64,000 bases of DNA, taken from positions 44,076,020 through 44,140,019 of the forward strand of contig BTRK01000006.1 in the NCBI GenBank assembly GCA_036245805.1, given 5' to 3'. This document shows positions 33,092 to 45,501 of the stretch, one piece after another. The notes under the pieces are model-generated. The model was not told the DNA's origin. It saw only the letters and a list, made by a program, of their open reading frames with translations, and ran no database searches. The translations under genes were made by a program, and so were the position numbers. Numbering within the stretch: the stretch's first letter is position 1; each line of letters begins with the position of its first letter. Source of the DNA: Pristionchus mayeri. Lineage: Eukaryota > Nematoda > Chromadorea > Rhabditida > Neodiplogasteridae.

Positions 33092-33209
33092 GCTTACGAC
33101 CATATCCCGTTGAGAACACGACATCCCGTCCGATCTGTCAAGTTAAGCAACGGTGGGCCCAGTTAGTACTTGGATCGGAGACGGCTTGGGAATCCTGGGT
33201 GTTGTAAGC
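33092..33209 (+). rRNA. 5S rRNA array copy 5 (C14T)
   Basis: Single change C14T; positions 22 and 82 are consensus. -3 C. Confidence 0.96.
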
Positions 33210-33530
33210 ATTTTGCTCTTTTGCAGATCTCGCCTATGGATTCTTCTGGTCGTCGAATGAAGTAGATGATGTTTTGCATATTTTTTTCAGTCCTCGAGAA
33301 GCTTCGGTGCGTACTCAGATCGTAGCGGCAACTGGAAACATCCGAGAATGACGCTTGTTCATTCTTCTCCTTCCAAATTGCGCCCCTTCATCTATCAGAG
33401 TCCCTCTCGTTCTCAATGTGATCTCTGATCTCGGGAAAGATCGGAAAGTGACCCATCAGACACCTTTTCTTCCCTCACTAGAGTGCGTCTCTCCCCAAAA
33501 TATTCCCCGATTCTTTCACCCTCTACTCTC

Positions 33531-33648
33531 GCTTACGACCATACCCCGTTGGGAACACGACATCCCGTCCGATCTGTCAAGTTAAGCAACGGTGGGCCCA
33601 GTTAGTACTTGAATCGGAGACGGCTTGGGAATCCTGGGTGTTGTAAGC
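33531..33648 (+). rRNA. 5S rRNA array copy 6 (A22G, G82A)
   Basis: Same double variant as copy 4; -3 C. Confidence 0.96.
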
Positions 33649-33969
33649 ATTTTGCTCTTTTGCAGATCTCGCCTATGGATTCTTCTGGTCGTCGAATGAA
33701 GTAGATGATGTTTTGCATATTTTTTTCAGTCCTCGAGAAGCTTCGGTGCGTACTCAGATCGTAGCGGCAACTGGAAACATCCGAGAATGACGCTTGTTCA
33801 TTCTTCTCCTTCCAAATTGCGCCCCTTCATCTATCAGAGTCCCTCTCGTTCTCAATGTGATCTCTGATCTCGGGAAAGATCGGAAAGTGACCCATCAGAC
33901 ACCTTTTCTTCCCTCACTAGAGTGCGTCTCTCCCCAAAATATTCCCCGATTCTTTCACCCTCTACTCTC

Positions 33970-34087
33970 GCTTACGACCATACCCCGTTGAGAACACGAC
34001 ATCCCGTCCGATCTGTCAAGTTAAGCAACGGTGGGCCCAGTTAGTACTTGGATCGGAGACGGCTTGGGAATCCTGGGTGTTGTAAGC
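33970..34087 (+). rRNA. 5S rRNA array copy 7
   Basis: Consensus gene in the divergent head of the array; -3 C. Confidence 0.97.
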
Positions 34088-34408
34088 ATTTTGCTCTTTT
34101 GCAGATCTCGCCTATGGATTCTTCTGGTCGTCGAATGAAGTAGATGATGTTTTGCATATTTTTTTCAGTCCTCGAGAAGCTTCGGTGCGTACTCAGATCG
34201 TAGCGGCAACTGGAAACATCCGAGAATGACGCTTGTTCATTCTTCTCCTTCCAAATTGCGCCCCTTCATCTATCAGAGTCCCTCTCGTTCTCAATGTGAT
34301 CTCTGATCTCGGGAAAGATCGGAAAGTGACCCATCAGACACCTTTTCTTCCCTCACTAGAGTGCGTCTCTCCCCAAAATATTCCCCGATTCTTTCACCCT
34401 CTACTCTC

Positions 34409-34526
34409 GCTTACGACCATACCCCGTTGGGAACACGACATCCCGTCCGATCTGTCAAGTTAAGCAACGGTGGGCCCAGTTAGTACTTGAATCGGAGACG
34501 GCTTGGGAATCCTGGGTGTTGTAAGC
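34409..34526 (+). rRNA. 5S rRNA array copy 8 (A22G, G82A)
   Basis: Double variant; -3 C. Confidence 0.96.
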
Positions 34527-34847
34527 ATTTTGCTCTTTTGCAGATCTCGCCTATGGATTCTTCTGGTCGTCGAATGAAGTAGATGATGTTTTGCATATTT
34601 TTTTCAGTCCTCGAGAAGCTTCGGTGCGTACTCAGATCGTAGCGGCAACTGGAAACATCCGAGAATGACGCTTGTTCATTCTTCTCCTTCCAAATTGCGC
34701 CCCTTCATCTATCAGAGTCCCTCTCGTTCTCAATGTGATCTCTGATCTCGGGAAAGATCGGAAAGTGACCCATCAGACACCTTTTCTTCCCTCACTAGAG
34801 TGCGTCTCTCCCCAAAATATTCCCCGATTCTTTCACCCTCTACTCTC

Positions 34848-34965
34848 GCTTACGACCATACCCCGTTGGGAACACGACATCCCGTCCGATCTGTCAAGTT
34901 AAGCAACGGTGGGCCCAGTTAGTACTTGAATCGGAGACGGCTTGGGAATCCTGGGTGTTGTAAGC
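34848..34965 (+). rRNA. 5S rRNA array copy 9 (A22G, G82A)
   Basis: Double variant, adjacent to another double variant; -3 C. Confidence 0.96.
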
Positions 34966-35286
34966 ATTTTGCTCTTTTGCAGATCTCGCCTATGGATTCT
35001 TCTGGTCGTCGAATGAAGTAGATGATGTTTTGCATATTTTTTTCAGTCCTCGAGAAGCTTCGGTGCGTACTCAGATCGTAGCGGCAACTGGAAACATCCG
35101 AGAATGACGCTTGTTCATTCTTCTCCTTCCAAATTGCGCCCCTTCATCTATCAGAGTCCCTCTCGTTCTCAATGTGATCTCTGATCTCGGGAAAGATCGG
35201 AAAGTGACCCATCAGACACCTTTTCTTCCCTCACTAGAGTGCGTCTCTCCCCAAAATATTCCCCGATTCTTTCACCCTCTACTCTC

Positions 35287-35404
35287 GCTTACGACCATAC
35301 CCCGTTGAGAACACGACATCCCGTCCGATCTGTCAAGTTAAGCAACGGTGGGCCCAGTTAGTACTTGAATCGGAGACGGCTTGGGAATCCTGGGTGTTGT
35401 AAGC
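35287..35404 (+). rRNA. 5S rRNA array copy 10 (G82A)
   Basis: Only G82A, without A22G, so the two changes are separable; -3 C. Confidence 0.96.
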
Positions 35405-35725
35405 ATTTTGCTCTTTTGCAGATCTCGCCTATGGATTCTTCTGGTCGTCGAATGAAGTAGATGATGTTTTGCATATTTTTTTCAGTCCTCGAGAAGCTTC
35501 GGTGCGTACTCAGATCGTAGCGGCAACTGGAAACATCCGAGAATGACGCTTGTTCATTCTTCTCCTTCCAAATTGCGCCCCTTCATCTATCAGAGTCCCT
35601 CTCGTTCTCAATGTGATCTCTGATCTCGGGAAAGATCGGAAAGTGACCCATCAGACACCTTTTCTTCCCTCACTAGAGTGCGTCTCTCCCCAAAATATTC
35701 CCCGATTCTTTCACCCTCTACTCTC

Positions 35726-35843
35726 GCTTACGACCATACCCCGTTGAGAACACGACATCCCGTCCGATCTGTCAAGTTAAGCAACGGTGGGCCCAGTTAG
35801 TACTTGAATCGGAGACGGCTTGGGAATCCTGGGTGTTGTAAGC
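35726..35843 (+). rRNA. 5S rRNA array copy 11 (G82A)
   Basis: G82A only. The first terminator is TTTC instead of TTTT; the second TTTT remains. Confidence 0.96.
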
Positions 35844-36164
35844 ATTTCGCTCTTTTGCAGATCTCGCCTATGGATTCTTCTGGTCGTCGAATGAAGTAGA
35901 TGATGTTTTGCATATTTTTTTCAGTCCTCGAGAAGCTTCGGTGCGTACTCAGATCGTAGCGGCAACTGGAAACATCCGAGAATGACGCTTGTTCATTCTT
36001 CTCCTTCCAAATTGCGCCCCTTCATCTATCAGAGTCCCTCTCGTTCTCAATGTGATCTCTGATCTCGGGAAAGATCGGAAAGTGACCCATCAGACACCTT
36101 TTCTTCCCTCACTAGAGTGCGTCTCTCCCCAAAATATTCCCCGATTCTTTCACCCTCTACTCTC

Positions 36165-36282
36165 GCTTACGACCATACCCCGTTGGGAACACGACATCCC
36201 GTCCGATCTGTCAAGTTAAGCAACGGTGGGCCCAGTTAGTACTTGAATCGGAGACGGCTTGGGAATCCTGGGTGTTGTAAGC
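36165..36282 (+). rRNA. 5S rRNA array copy 12 (A22G, G82A)
   Basis: Double variant; -3 C. Confidence 0.96.
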
Positions 36283-36603
36283 ATTTTGCTCTTTTGCAGA
36301 TCTCGCCTATGGATTCTTCTGGTCGTCGAATGAAGTAGATGATGTTTTGCATATTTTTTTCAGTCCTCGAGAAGCTTCGGTGCGTACTCAGATCGTAGCG
36401 GCAACTGGAAACATCCGAGAATGACGCTTGTTCATTCTTCTCCTTCCAAATTGCGCCCCTTCATCTATCAGAGTCCCTCTCGTTCTCAATGTGATCTCTG
36501 ATCTCGGGAAAGATCGGAAAGTGACCCATCAGACACCTTTTCTTCCCTCACTAGAGTGCGTCTCTCCCCAAAATATTCCCCGATTCTTTCACCCTCTACT
36601 TTC

Positions 36604-36721
36604 GCTTACGACCATACCCCGTTGAGAACACGACATCCCGTCCGATCTGTCAAGTTAAGCAACGGTGGGCCCAGTTAGTACTTGGATCGGAGACGGCTTG
36701 GGAATCCTGGGTGTTGTAAGC
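36604..36721 (+). rRNA. 5S rRNA array copy 13
   Basis: Consensus gene with -3 T, but the spacer still has the head-type AGAGTGCG, so this unit looks recombinant. Confidence 0.97.
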
Positions 36722-37042
36722 ATTTTGCTCTTTTGCAGATCTCGCCTATGGATTCTTCTGGTCGTCGAATGAAGTAGATGATGTTTTGCATATTTTTTTC
36801 AGTCCTCGAGAAGCTTCGGTGCGTACTCAGATCGTAGCGGCAACTGGAAACATCCGAGAATGACGCTTGTTCATTCTTCTCCTTCCAAATTGCGCCCCTT
36901 CATCTATCAGAGTCCCTCTCGTTCTCAATGTGATCTCTGATCTCGGGAAAGATCGGAAAGTGACCCATCAGACACCTTTTCTTCCCTCACTAGAGTGCGT
37001 CTCTCCCCAAAATATTCCCCGATTCTTTCACCCTCTACTCTC

Positions 37043-37160
37043 GCTTACGACCATACCCCGTTGAGAACACGACATCCCGTCCGATCTGTCAAGTTAAGCA
37101 ACGGTGGGCCCAGTTAGTACTTGAATCGGAGACGGCTTGGGAATCCTGGGTGTTGTAAGC
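37043..37160 (+). rRNA. 5S rRNA array copy 14 (G82A)
   Basis: G82A only; -3 C. Confidence 0.96.
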
Positions 37161-37481
37161 ATTTTGCTCTTTTGCAGATCTCGCCTATGGATTCTTCTGG
37201 TCGTCGAATGAAGTAGATGATGTTTTGCATATTTTTTTCAGTCCTCGAGAAGCTTCGGTGCGTACTCAGATCGTAGCGGCAACTGGAAACATCCGAGAAT
37301 GACGCTTGTTCATTCTTCTCCTTCCAAATTGCGCCCCTTCATCTATCAGAGTCCCTCTCGTTCTCAATGTGATCTCTGATCTCGGGAAAGATCGGAAAGT
37401 GACCCATCAGACACCTTTTCTTCCCTCACTAGAGTGCGTCTCTCCCCAAAATATTCCCCGATTCTTTCACCCTCTACTCTC

Positions 37482-37599
37482 GCTTACGACCATACCCCGT
37501 TGAGAACACGACATCCCGTCCGATCTGTCAAGTTAAGCAACGGTGGGCCCAGTTAGTACTTGAATCGGAGACGGCTTGGGAATCCTGGGTGTTGTAAGC
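37482..37599 (+). rRNA. 5S rRNA array copy 15 (G82A)
   Basis: Last unit with G82A and head-type AGAGTGCG spacer; -3 C. Confidence 0.96.
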
Positions 37600-37920
37600 A
37601 TTTTGCTCTTTTGCAGATCTCGCCTATGGATTCTTCTGGTCGTCGAATGAAGTAGATGATGTTTTGCATATTTTTTTCAGTCCTCGAGAAGCTTCGGTGC
37701 GTACTCAGATCGTAGCGGCAACTGGAAACATCCGAGAATGACGTTTGTTCATTCTTCTCCTTCCAAATTGCGCCCCTTCATCTATCAGAGTCCCTCTCGT
37801 TCTCAATGTGATCTCTGATCTCGGGAAAGATCGGAAAGTGACCCATCAGACACCTTTTCTTCCCTCACTAGAGAGCGTCTCTCCCCAAAATATTCCCCGA
37901 TTCTTTCACCCTCTACTTTC

Positions 37921-38038
37921 GCTTACGACCATACCCCGTTGAGAACACGACATCCCGTCCGATCTGTCAAGTTAAGCAACGGTGGGCCCAGTTAGTACTT
38001 GGATCGGAGACGGCTTGGGAATCCTGGGTGTTGTAAGC
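37921..38038 (+). rRNA. 5S rRNA array copy 16
   Basis: Consensus. The homogeneous zone (AGAGAGCG spacer, -3 T) starts here. Spacer has ACGTTTGTTC. Confidence 0.97.
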
Positions 38039-38359
38039 ATTTTGCTCTTTTGCAGATCTCGCCTATGGATTCTTCTGGTCGTCGAATGAAGTAGATGATG
38101 TTTTGCATATTTTTTTCAGTCCTCGAGAAGCTTCGGTGCGTACTCAGATCGTAGCGGCAACTGGAAACATCCGAGAATGACGCTTGTTCATTCTTCTCCT
38201 TCCAAATTGCGCCCCTTCATCTATCAGAGTCCCTCTCGTTCTCAATGTGATCTCTGATCTCGGGAAAGATCGGAAAGTGACCCATCAGACACCTTTTCTT
38301 CCCTCACTAGAGAGCGTCTCTCCCCAAAATATTCCCCGATTCTTTCACCCTCTACTTTC

Positions 38360-38477
38360 GCTTACGACCATACCCCGTTGAGAACACGACATCCCGTCCG
38401 ATCTGTCAAGTTAAGCAACGGTGGGCCCAGTTAGTACTTGGATCGGAGACGGCTTGGGAATCCTGGGTGTTGTAAGC
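38360..38477 (+). rRNA. 5S rRNA array copy 17
   Basis: Consensus; -3 T, +46 G. Confidence 0.97.
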
Positions 38478-38798
38478 ATTTTGCTCTTTTGCAGATCTCG
38501 CCTATGGATTCTTCTGGTCGTCGAATGAAGTAGATGATGTTTTGCATATTTTTTTCAGTCCTCGAGAAGCTTCGGTGCGTACTCAGATCGTAGCGGCAAC
38601 TGGAAACATCCGAGAATGACGCTTGTTCATTCTTCTCCTTCCAAATTGCGCCCCTTCATCTATCAGAGTCCCTCTCGTTCTCAATGTGATCTCTGATCTC
38701 GGGAAAGATCGGAAAGTGACCCATCAGACACCTTTTCTTCCCTCACTAGAGAGCGTCTCTCCCCAAAATATTCCCCGATTCTTTCACCCTCTACTTTC

Positions 38799-38916
38799 GC
38801 TTACGACCATACCCCGTTGAGAACACGACATCCCGTCCGATCTGTCAAGTTAAGCAACGGTGGGCCCAGTTAGTACTTGGATCGGAGACGGCTTGGGAAT
38901 CCTGGGTGTTGTAAGC
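38799..38916 (+). rRNA. 5S rRNA array copy 18
   Basis: Consensus; -3 T, +46 G. Confidence 0.97.
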
Positions 38917-39237
38917 ATTTTGCTCTTTTGCAGATCTCGCCTATGGATTCTTCTGGTCGTCGAATGAAGTAGATGATGTTTTGCATATTTTTTTCAGTCC
39001 TCGAGAAGCTTCGGTGCGTACTCAGATCGTAGCGGCAACTGGAAACATCCGAGAATGACGCTTGTTCATTCTTCTCCTTCCAAATTGCGCCCCTTCATCT
39101 ATCAGAGTCCCTCTCGTTCTCAATGTGATCTCTGATCTCGGGAAAGATCGGAAAGTGACCCATCAGACACCTTTTCTTCCCTCACTAGAGAGCGTCTCTC
39201 CCCAAAATATTCCCCGATTCTTTCACCCTCTACTTTC

Positions 39238-39355
39238 GCTTACGACCATACCCCGTTGAGAACACGACATCCCGTCCGATCTGTCAAGTTAAGCAACGGT
39301 GGGCCCAGTTAGTACTTGGATCGGAGACGGCTTGGGAATCCTGGGTGTTGTAAGC
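39238..39355 (+). rRNA. 5S rRNA array copy 19
   Basis: Consensus; -3 T, +46 G. Confidence 0.97.
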
Positions 39356-39676
39356 ATTTTGCTCTTTTGCAGATCTCGCCTATGGATTCTTCTGGTCGTC
39401 GAATGAAGTAGATGATGTTTTGCATATTTTTTTCAGTCCTCGAGAAGCTTCGGTGCGTACTCAGATCGTAGCGGCAACTGGAAACATCCGAGAATGACGT
39501 TTGTTCATTCTTCTCCTTCCAAATTGCGCCCCTTCATCTATCAGAGTCCCTCTCGTTCTCAATGTGATCTCTGATCTCGGGAAAGATCGGAAAGTGACCC
39601 ATCAGACACCTTTTCTTCCCTCACTAGAGAGCGTCTCTCCCCAAAATATTCCCCGATTCTTTCACCCTCTACTTTC

Positions 39677-39794
39677 GCTTACGACCATACCCCGTTGAGA
39701 ACACGACATCCCGTCCGATCTGTCAAGTTAAGCAACGGTGGGCCCAGTTAGTACTTGGATCGGAGACGGCTTGGGAATCCTGGGTGTTGTAAGC
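39677..39794 (+). rRNA. 5S rRNA array copy 20
   Basis: Consensus; shares the ACGTTTGTTC spacer variant with copy 16. Confidence 0.97.
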
Positions 39795-40115
39795 ATTTTG
39801 CTCTTTTGCAGATCTCGCCTATGGATTCTTCTGGTCGTCGAATGAAGTAGATGATGTTTTGCATATTTTTTTCAGTCCTCGAGAAGCTTCGGTGCGTACT
39901 CAGATCGTAGCGGCAACTGGAAACATCCGAGAATGACGCTTGTTCATTCTTCTCCTTCCAAATTGCGCCCCTTCATCTATCAGAGTCCCTCTCGTTCTCA
40001 ATGTGATCTCTGATCTCGGGAAAGATCGGAAAGTGACCCATCAGACACCTTTTCTTCCCTCACTAGAGAGCGTCTCTCCCCAAAATATTCCCCGATTCTT
40101 TCACCCTCTACTTTC

Positions 40116-40233
40116 GCTTACGACCATACCCCGTTGAGAACACGACATCCCGTCCGATCTGTCAAGTTAAGCAACGGTGGGCCCAGTTAGTACTTGGATC
40201 GGAGACGGCTTGGGAATCCTGGGTGTTGTAAGC
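40116..40233 (+). rRNA. 5S rRNA array copy 21
   Basis: Consensus; +46 G. Confidence 0.97.
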
Positions 40234-40554
40234 ATTTTGCTCTTTTGCAGATCTCGCCTATGGATTCTTCTGGTCGTCGAATGAAGTAGATGATGTTTTG
40301 CATATTTTTTTCAGTCCTCGAGAAGCTTCGGTGCGTACTCAGATCGTAGCGGCAACTGGAAACATCCGAGAATGACGCTTGTTCATTCTTCTCCTTCCAA
40401 ATTGCGCCCCTTCATCTATCAGAGTCCCTCTCGTTCTCAATGTGATCTCTGATCTCGGGAAAGATCGGAAAGTGACCCATCAGACACCTTTTCTTCCCTC
40501 ACTAGAGAGCGTCTCTCCCCAAAATATTCCCCGATTCTTTCACCCTCTACTTTC

Positions 40555-40672
40555 GCTTACGACCATACCCCGTTGAGAACACGACATCCCGTCCGATCTG
40601 TCAAGTTAAGCAACGGTGGGCCCAGTTAGTACTTGGATCGGAGACGGCTTGGGAATCCTGGGTGTTGTAAGC
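40555..40672 (+). rRNA. 5S rRNA array copy 22
   Basis: Consensus; +46 G. Confidence 0.97.
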
Positions 40673-40993
40673 ATTTTGCTCTTTTGCAGATCTCGCCTAT
40701 GGATTCTTCTGGTCGTCGAATGAAGTAGATGATGTTTTGCATATTTTTTTCAGTCCTCGAGAAGCTTCGGTGCGTACTCAGATCGTAGCGGCAACTGGAA
40801 ACATCCGAGAATGACGCTTGTTCATTCTTCTCCTTCCAAATTGCGCCCCTTCATCTATCAGAGTCCCTCTCGTTCTCAATGTGATCTCTGATCTCGGGAA
40901 AGATCGGAAAGTGACCCATCAGACACCTTTTCTTCCCTCACTAGAGAGCGTCTCTCCCCAAAATATTCCCCGATTCTTTCACCCTCTACTTTC

Positions 40994-41111
40994 GCTTACG
41001 ACCATACCCCGTTGAGAACACGACATCCCGTCCGATCTGTCAAGTTAAGCAACGGTGGGCCCAGTTAGTACTTGGATCGGAGACGGCTTGGGAATCCTGG
41101 GTGTTGTAAGC
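40994..41111 (+). rRNA. 5S rRNA array copy 23
   Basis: Consensus; +46 G. Confidence 0.97.
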
Positions 41112-41432
41112 ATTTTGCTCTTTTGCAGATCTCGCCTATGGATTCTTCTGGTCGTCGAATGAAGTAGATGATGTTTTGCATATTTTTTTCAGTCCTCGAG
41201 AAGCTTCGGTGCGTACTCAGATCGTAGCGGCAACTGGAAACATCCGAGAATGACGCTTGTTCATTCTTCTCCTTCCAAATTGCGCCCCTTCATCTATCAG
41301 AGTCCCTCTCGTTCTCAATGTGATCTCTGATCTCGGGAAAGATCGGAAAGTGACCCATCAGACACCTTTTCTTCCCTCACTAGAGAGCGTCTCTCCCCAA
41401 AATATTCCCCGATTCTTTCACCCTCTACTTTC

Positions 41433-41550
41433 GCTTACGACCATACCCCGTTGAGAACACGACATCCCGTCCGATCTGTCAAGTTAAGCAACGGTGGGCC
41501 CAGTTAGTACTTGGATCGGAGACGGCTTGGGAATCCTGGGTGTTGTAAGC
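41433..41550 (+). rRNA. 5S rRNA array copy 24
   Basis: Consensus; +46 G. Confidence 0.97.
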
Positions 41551-41871
41551 ATTTTGCTCTTTTGCAGATCTCGCCTATGGATTCTTCTGGTCGTCGAATG
41601 AAGTAGATGATGTTTTGCATATTTTTTTCAGTCCTCGAGAAGCTTCGGTGCGTACTCAGATCGTAGCGGCAACTGGAAACATCCGAGAATGACGCTTGTT
41701 CATTCTTCTCCTTCCAAATTGCGCCCCTTCATCTATCAGAGTCCCTCTCGTTCTCAATGTGATCTCTGATCTCGGGAAAGATCGGAAAGTGACCCATCAG
41801 ACACCTTTTCTTCCCTCACTAGAGAGCGTCTCTCCCCAAAATATTCCCCGATTCTTTCACCCTCTACTTTC

Positions 41872-41989
41872 GCTTACGACCATACCCCGTTGAGAACACG
41901 ACATCCCGTCCGATCTGTCAAGTTAAGCAACGGTGGGCCCAGTTAGTACTTGGATCGGAGACGGCTTGGGAATCCTGGGTGTTGTAAGC
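41872..41989 (+). rRNA. 5S rRNA array copy 25
   Basis: Consensus; +46 G. Confidence 0.97.
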
Positions 41990-42310
41990 ATTTTGCTCTT
42001 TTGCAGATCTCGCCTATGGATTCTTCTGGTCGTCGAATGAAGTAGATGATGTTTTGCATATTTTTTTCAGTCCTCGAGAAGCTTCGGTGCGTACTCAGAT
42101 CGTAGCGGCAACTGGAAACATCCGAGAATGACGCTTGTTCATTCTTCTCCTTCCAAATTGCGCCCCTTCATCTATCAGAGTCCCTCTCGTTCTCAATGTG
42201 ATCTCTGATCTCGGGAAAGATCGGAAAGTGACCCATCAGACACCTTTTCTTCCCTCACTAGAGAGCGTCTCTCCCCAAAATATTCCCCGATTCTTTCACC
42301 CTCTACTTTC

Positions 42311-42428
42311 GCTTACGACCATACCCCGTTGAGAACACGACATCCCGTCCGATCTGTCAAGTTAAGCAACGGTGGGCCCAGTTAGTACTTGGATCGGAGA
42401 CGGCTTGGGAATCCTGGGTGTTGTAAGC
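42311..42428 (+). rRNA. 5S rRNA array copy 26
   Basis: Consensus; +46 G. Confidence 0.97.
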
Positions 42429-42749
42429 ATTTTGCTCTTTTGCAGATCTCGCCTATGGATTCTTCTGGTCGTCGAATGAAGTAGATGATGTTTTGCATAT
42501 TTTTTTCAGTCCTCGAGAAGCTTCGGTGCGTACTCAGATCGTAGCGGCAACTGGAAACATCCGAGAATGACGCTTGTTCATTCTTCTCCTTCCAAATTGC
42601 GCCCCTTCATCTATCAGAGTCCCTCTCGTTCTCAATGTGATCTCTGATCTCGGGAAAGATCGGAAAGTGACCCATCAGACACCTTTTCTTCCCTCACTAG
42701 AGAGCGTCTCTCCCCAAAATATTCCCCGATTCTTTCACCCTCTACTTTC

Positions 42750-42867
42750 GCTTACGACCATACCCCGTTGAGAACACGACATCCCGTCCGATCTGTCAAG
42801 TTAAGCAACGGTGGGCCCAGTTAGTACTTGGATCGGAGACGGCTTGGGAATCCTGGGTGTTGTAAGC
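42750..42867 (+). rRNA. 5S rRNA array copy 27
   Basis: Consensus; +46 G. Confidence 0.97.
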
Positions 42868-43188
42868 ATTTTGCTCTTTTGCAGATCTCGCCTATGGATT
42901 CTTCTGGTCGTCGAATGAAGTAGATGATGTTTTGCATATTTTTTTCAGTCCTCGAGAAGCTTCGGTGCGTACTCAGATCGTAGCGGCAACTGGAAACATC
43001 CGAGAATGACGCTTGTTCATTCTTCTCCTTCCAAATTGCGCCCCTTCATCTATCAGAGTCCCTCTCGTTCTCAATGTGATCTCTGATCTCGGGAAAGATC
43101 GGAAAGTGACCCATCAGACACCTTTTCTTCCCTCACTAGAGAGCGTCTCTCCCCAAAATATTCCCCGATTCTTTCACCCTCTACTTTC

Positions 43189-43306
43189 GCTTACGACCAT
43201 ACCCCGTTGAGAACACGACATCCCGTCCGATCTGTCAAGTTAAGCAACGGTGGGCCCAGTTAGTACTTGGATCGGAGACGGCTTGGGAATCCTGGGTGTT
43301 GTAAGC
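43189..43306 (+). rRNA. 5S rRNA array copy 28
   Basis: Consensus; +46 G. Confidence 0.97.
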
Positions 43307-43627
43307 ATTTTGCTCTTTTGCAGATCTCGCCTATGGATTCTTCTGGTCGTCGAATGAAGTAGATGATGTTTTGCATATTTTTTTCAGTCCTCGAGAAGCT
43401 TCGGTGCGTACTCAGATCGTAGCGGCAACTGGAAACATCCGAGAATGACGCTTGTTCATTCTTCTCCTTCCAAATTGCGCCCCTTCATCTATCAGAGTCC
43501 CTCTCGTTCTCAATGTGATCTCTGATCTCGGGAAAGATCGGAAAGTGACCCATCAGACACCTTTTCTTCCCTCACTAGAGAGCGTCTCTCCCCAAAATAT
43601 TCCCCGATTCTTTCACCCTCTACTTTC

Positions 43628-43745
43628 GCTTACGACCATACCCCGTTGAGAACACGACATCCCGTCCGATCTGTCAAGTTAAGCAACGGTGGGCCCAGTT
43701 AGTACTTGGATCGGAGACGGCTTGGGAATCCTGGGTGTTGTAAGC
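43628..43745 (+). rRNA. 5S rRNA array copy 29
   Basis: Consensus; +46 G. Confidence 0.97.
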
Positions 43746-44066
43746 ATTTTGCTCTTTTGCAGATCTCGCCTATGGATTCTTCTGGTCGTCGAATGAAGTA
43801 GATGATGTTTTGCATATTTTTTTCAGTCCTCGAGAAGCTTCGGTGCGTACTCAGATCGTAGCGGCAACTGGAAACATCCGAGAATGACGCTTGTTCATTC
43901 TTCTCCTTCCAAATTGCGCCCCTTCATCTATCAGAGTCCCTCTCGTTCTCAATGTGATCTCTGATCTCGGGAAAGATCGGAAAGTGACCCATCAGACACC
44001 TTTTCTTCCCTCACTAGAGAGCGTCTCTCCCCAAAATATTCCCCGATTCTTTCACCCTCTACTTTC

Positions 44067-44184
44067 GCTTACGACCATACCCCGTTGAGAACACGACATC
44101 CCGTCCGATCTGTCAAGTTAAGCAACGGTGGGCCCAGTTAGTACTTGGATCGGAGACGGCTTGGGAATCCTGGGTGTTGTAAGC
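44067..44184 (+). rRNA. 5S rRNA array copy 30
   Basis: Consensus; +46 G. Confidence 0.97.
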
Positions 44185-44505
44185 ATTTTGCTCTTTTGCA
44201 GATCTCGCCTATGGATTCTTCTGGTCGTCGAATGAAGTAGATGATGTTTTGCATATTTTTTTCAGTCCTCGAGAAGCTTCGGTGCGTACTCAGATCGTAG
44301 CGGCAACTGGAAACATCCGAGAATGACGCTTGTTCATTCTTCTCCTTCCAAATTGCGCCCCTTCATCTATCAGAGTCCCTCTCGTTCTCAATGTGATCTC
44401 TGATCTCGGGAAAGATCGGAAAGTGACCCATCAGACACCTTTTCTTCCCTCACTAGAGAGCGTCTCTCCCCAAAATATTCCCCGATTCTTTCACCCTCTA
44501 CTTTC

Positions 44506-44623
44506 GCTTACGACCATACCCCGTTGAGAACACGACATCCCGTCCGATCTGTCAAGTTAAGCAACGGTGGGCCCAGTTAGTACTTGGATCGGAGACGGCT
44601 TGGGAATCCTGGGTGTTGTAAGC
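44506..44623 (+). rRNA. 5S rRNA array copy 31
   Basis: Consensus; +46 G. Confidence 0.97.
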
Positions 44624-44944
44624 ATTTTGCTCTTTTGCAGATCTCGCCTATGGATTCTTCTGGTCGTCGAATGAAGTAGATGATGTTTTGCATATTTTTT
44701 TCAGTCCTCGAGAAGCTTCGGTGCGTACTCAGATCGTAGCGGCAACTGGAAACATCCGAGAATGACGCTTGTTCATTCTTCTCCTTCCAAATTGCGCCCC
44801 TTCATCTATCAGAGTCCCTCTCGTTCTCAATGTGATCTCTGATCTCGGGAAAGATCGGAAAGTGACCCATCAGACACCTTTTCTTCCCTCACTAGAGAGC
44901 GTCTCTCCCCAAAATATTCCCCGATTCTTTCACCCTCTACTTTC

Positions 44945-45062
44945 GCTTACGACCATACCCCGTTGAGAACACGACATCCCGTCCGATCTGTCAAGTTAAG
45001 CAACGGTGGGCCCAGTTAGTACTTGGATCGGAGACGGCTTGGGAATCCTGGGTGTTGTAAGC
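44945..45062 (+). rRNA. 5S rRNA array copy 32
   Basis: Consensus; +46 G. Confidence 0.97.
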
Positions 45063-45383
45063 ATTTTGCTCTTTTGCAGATCTCGCCTATGGATTCTTCT
45101 GGTCGTCGAATGAAGTAGATGATGTTTTGCATATTTTTTTCAGTCCTCGAGAAGCTTCGGTGCGTACTCAGATCGTAGCGGCAACTGGAAACATCCGAGA
45201 ATGACGCTTGTTCATTCTTCTCCTTCCAAATTGCGCCCCTTCATCTATCAGAGTCCCTCTCGTTCTCAATGTGATCTCTGATCTCGGGAAAGATCGGAAA
45301 GTGACCCATCAGACACCTTTTCTTCCCTCACTAGAGAGCGTCTCTCCCCAAAATATTCCCCGATTCTTTCACCCTCTACTTTC

Positions 45384-45501
45384 GCTTACGACCATACCCC
45401 GTTGAGAACACGACATCCCGTCCGATCTGTCAAGTTAAGCAACGGTGGGCCCAGTTAGTACTTGGATCGGAGACGGCTTGGGAATCCTGGGTGTTGTAAG
45501 C
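45384..45501 (+). rRNA. 5S rRNA array copy 33
   Basis: Consensus; last of the run of near-identical units that began after copy 20. Confidence 0.97.
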
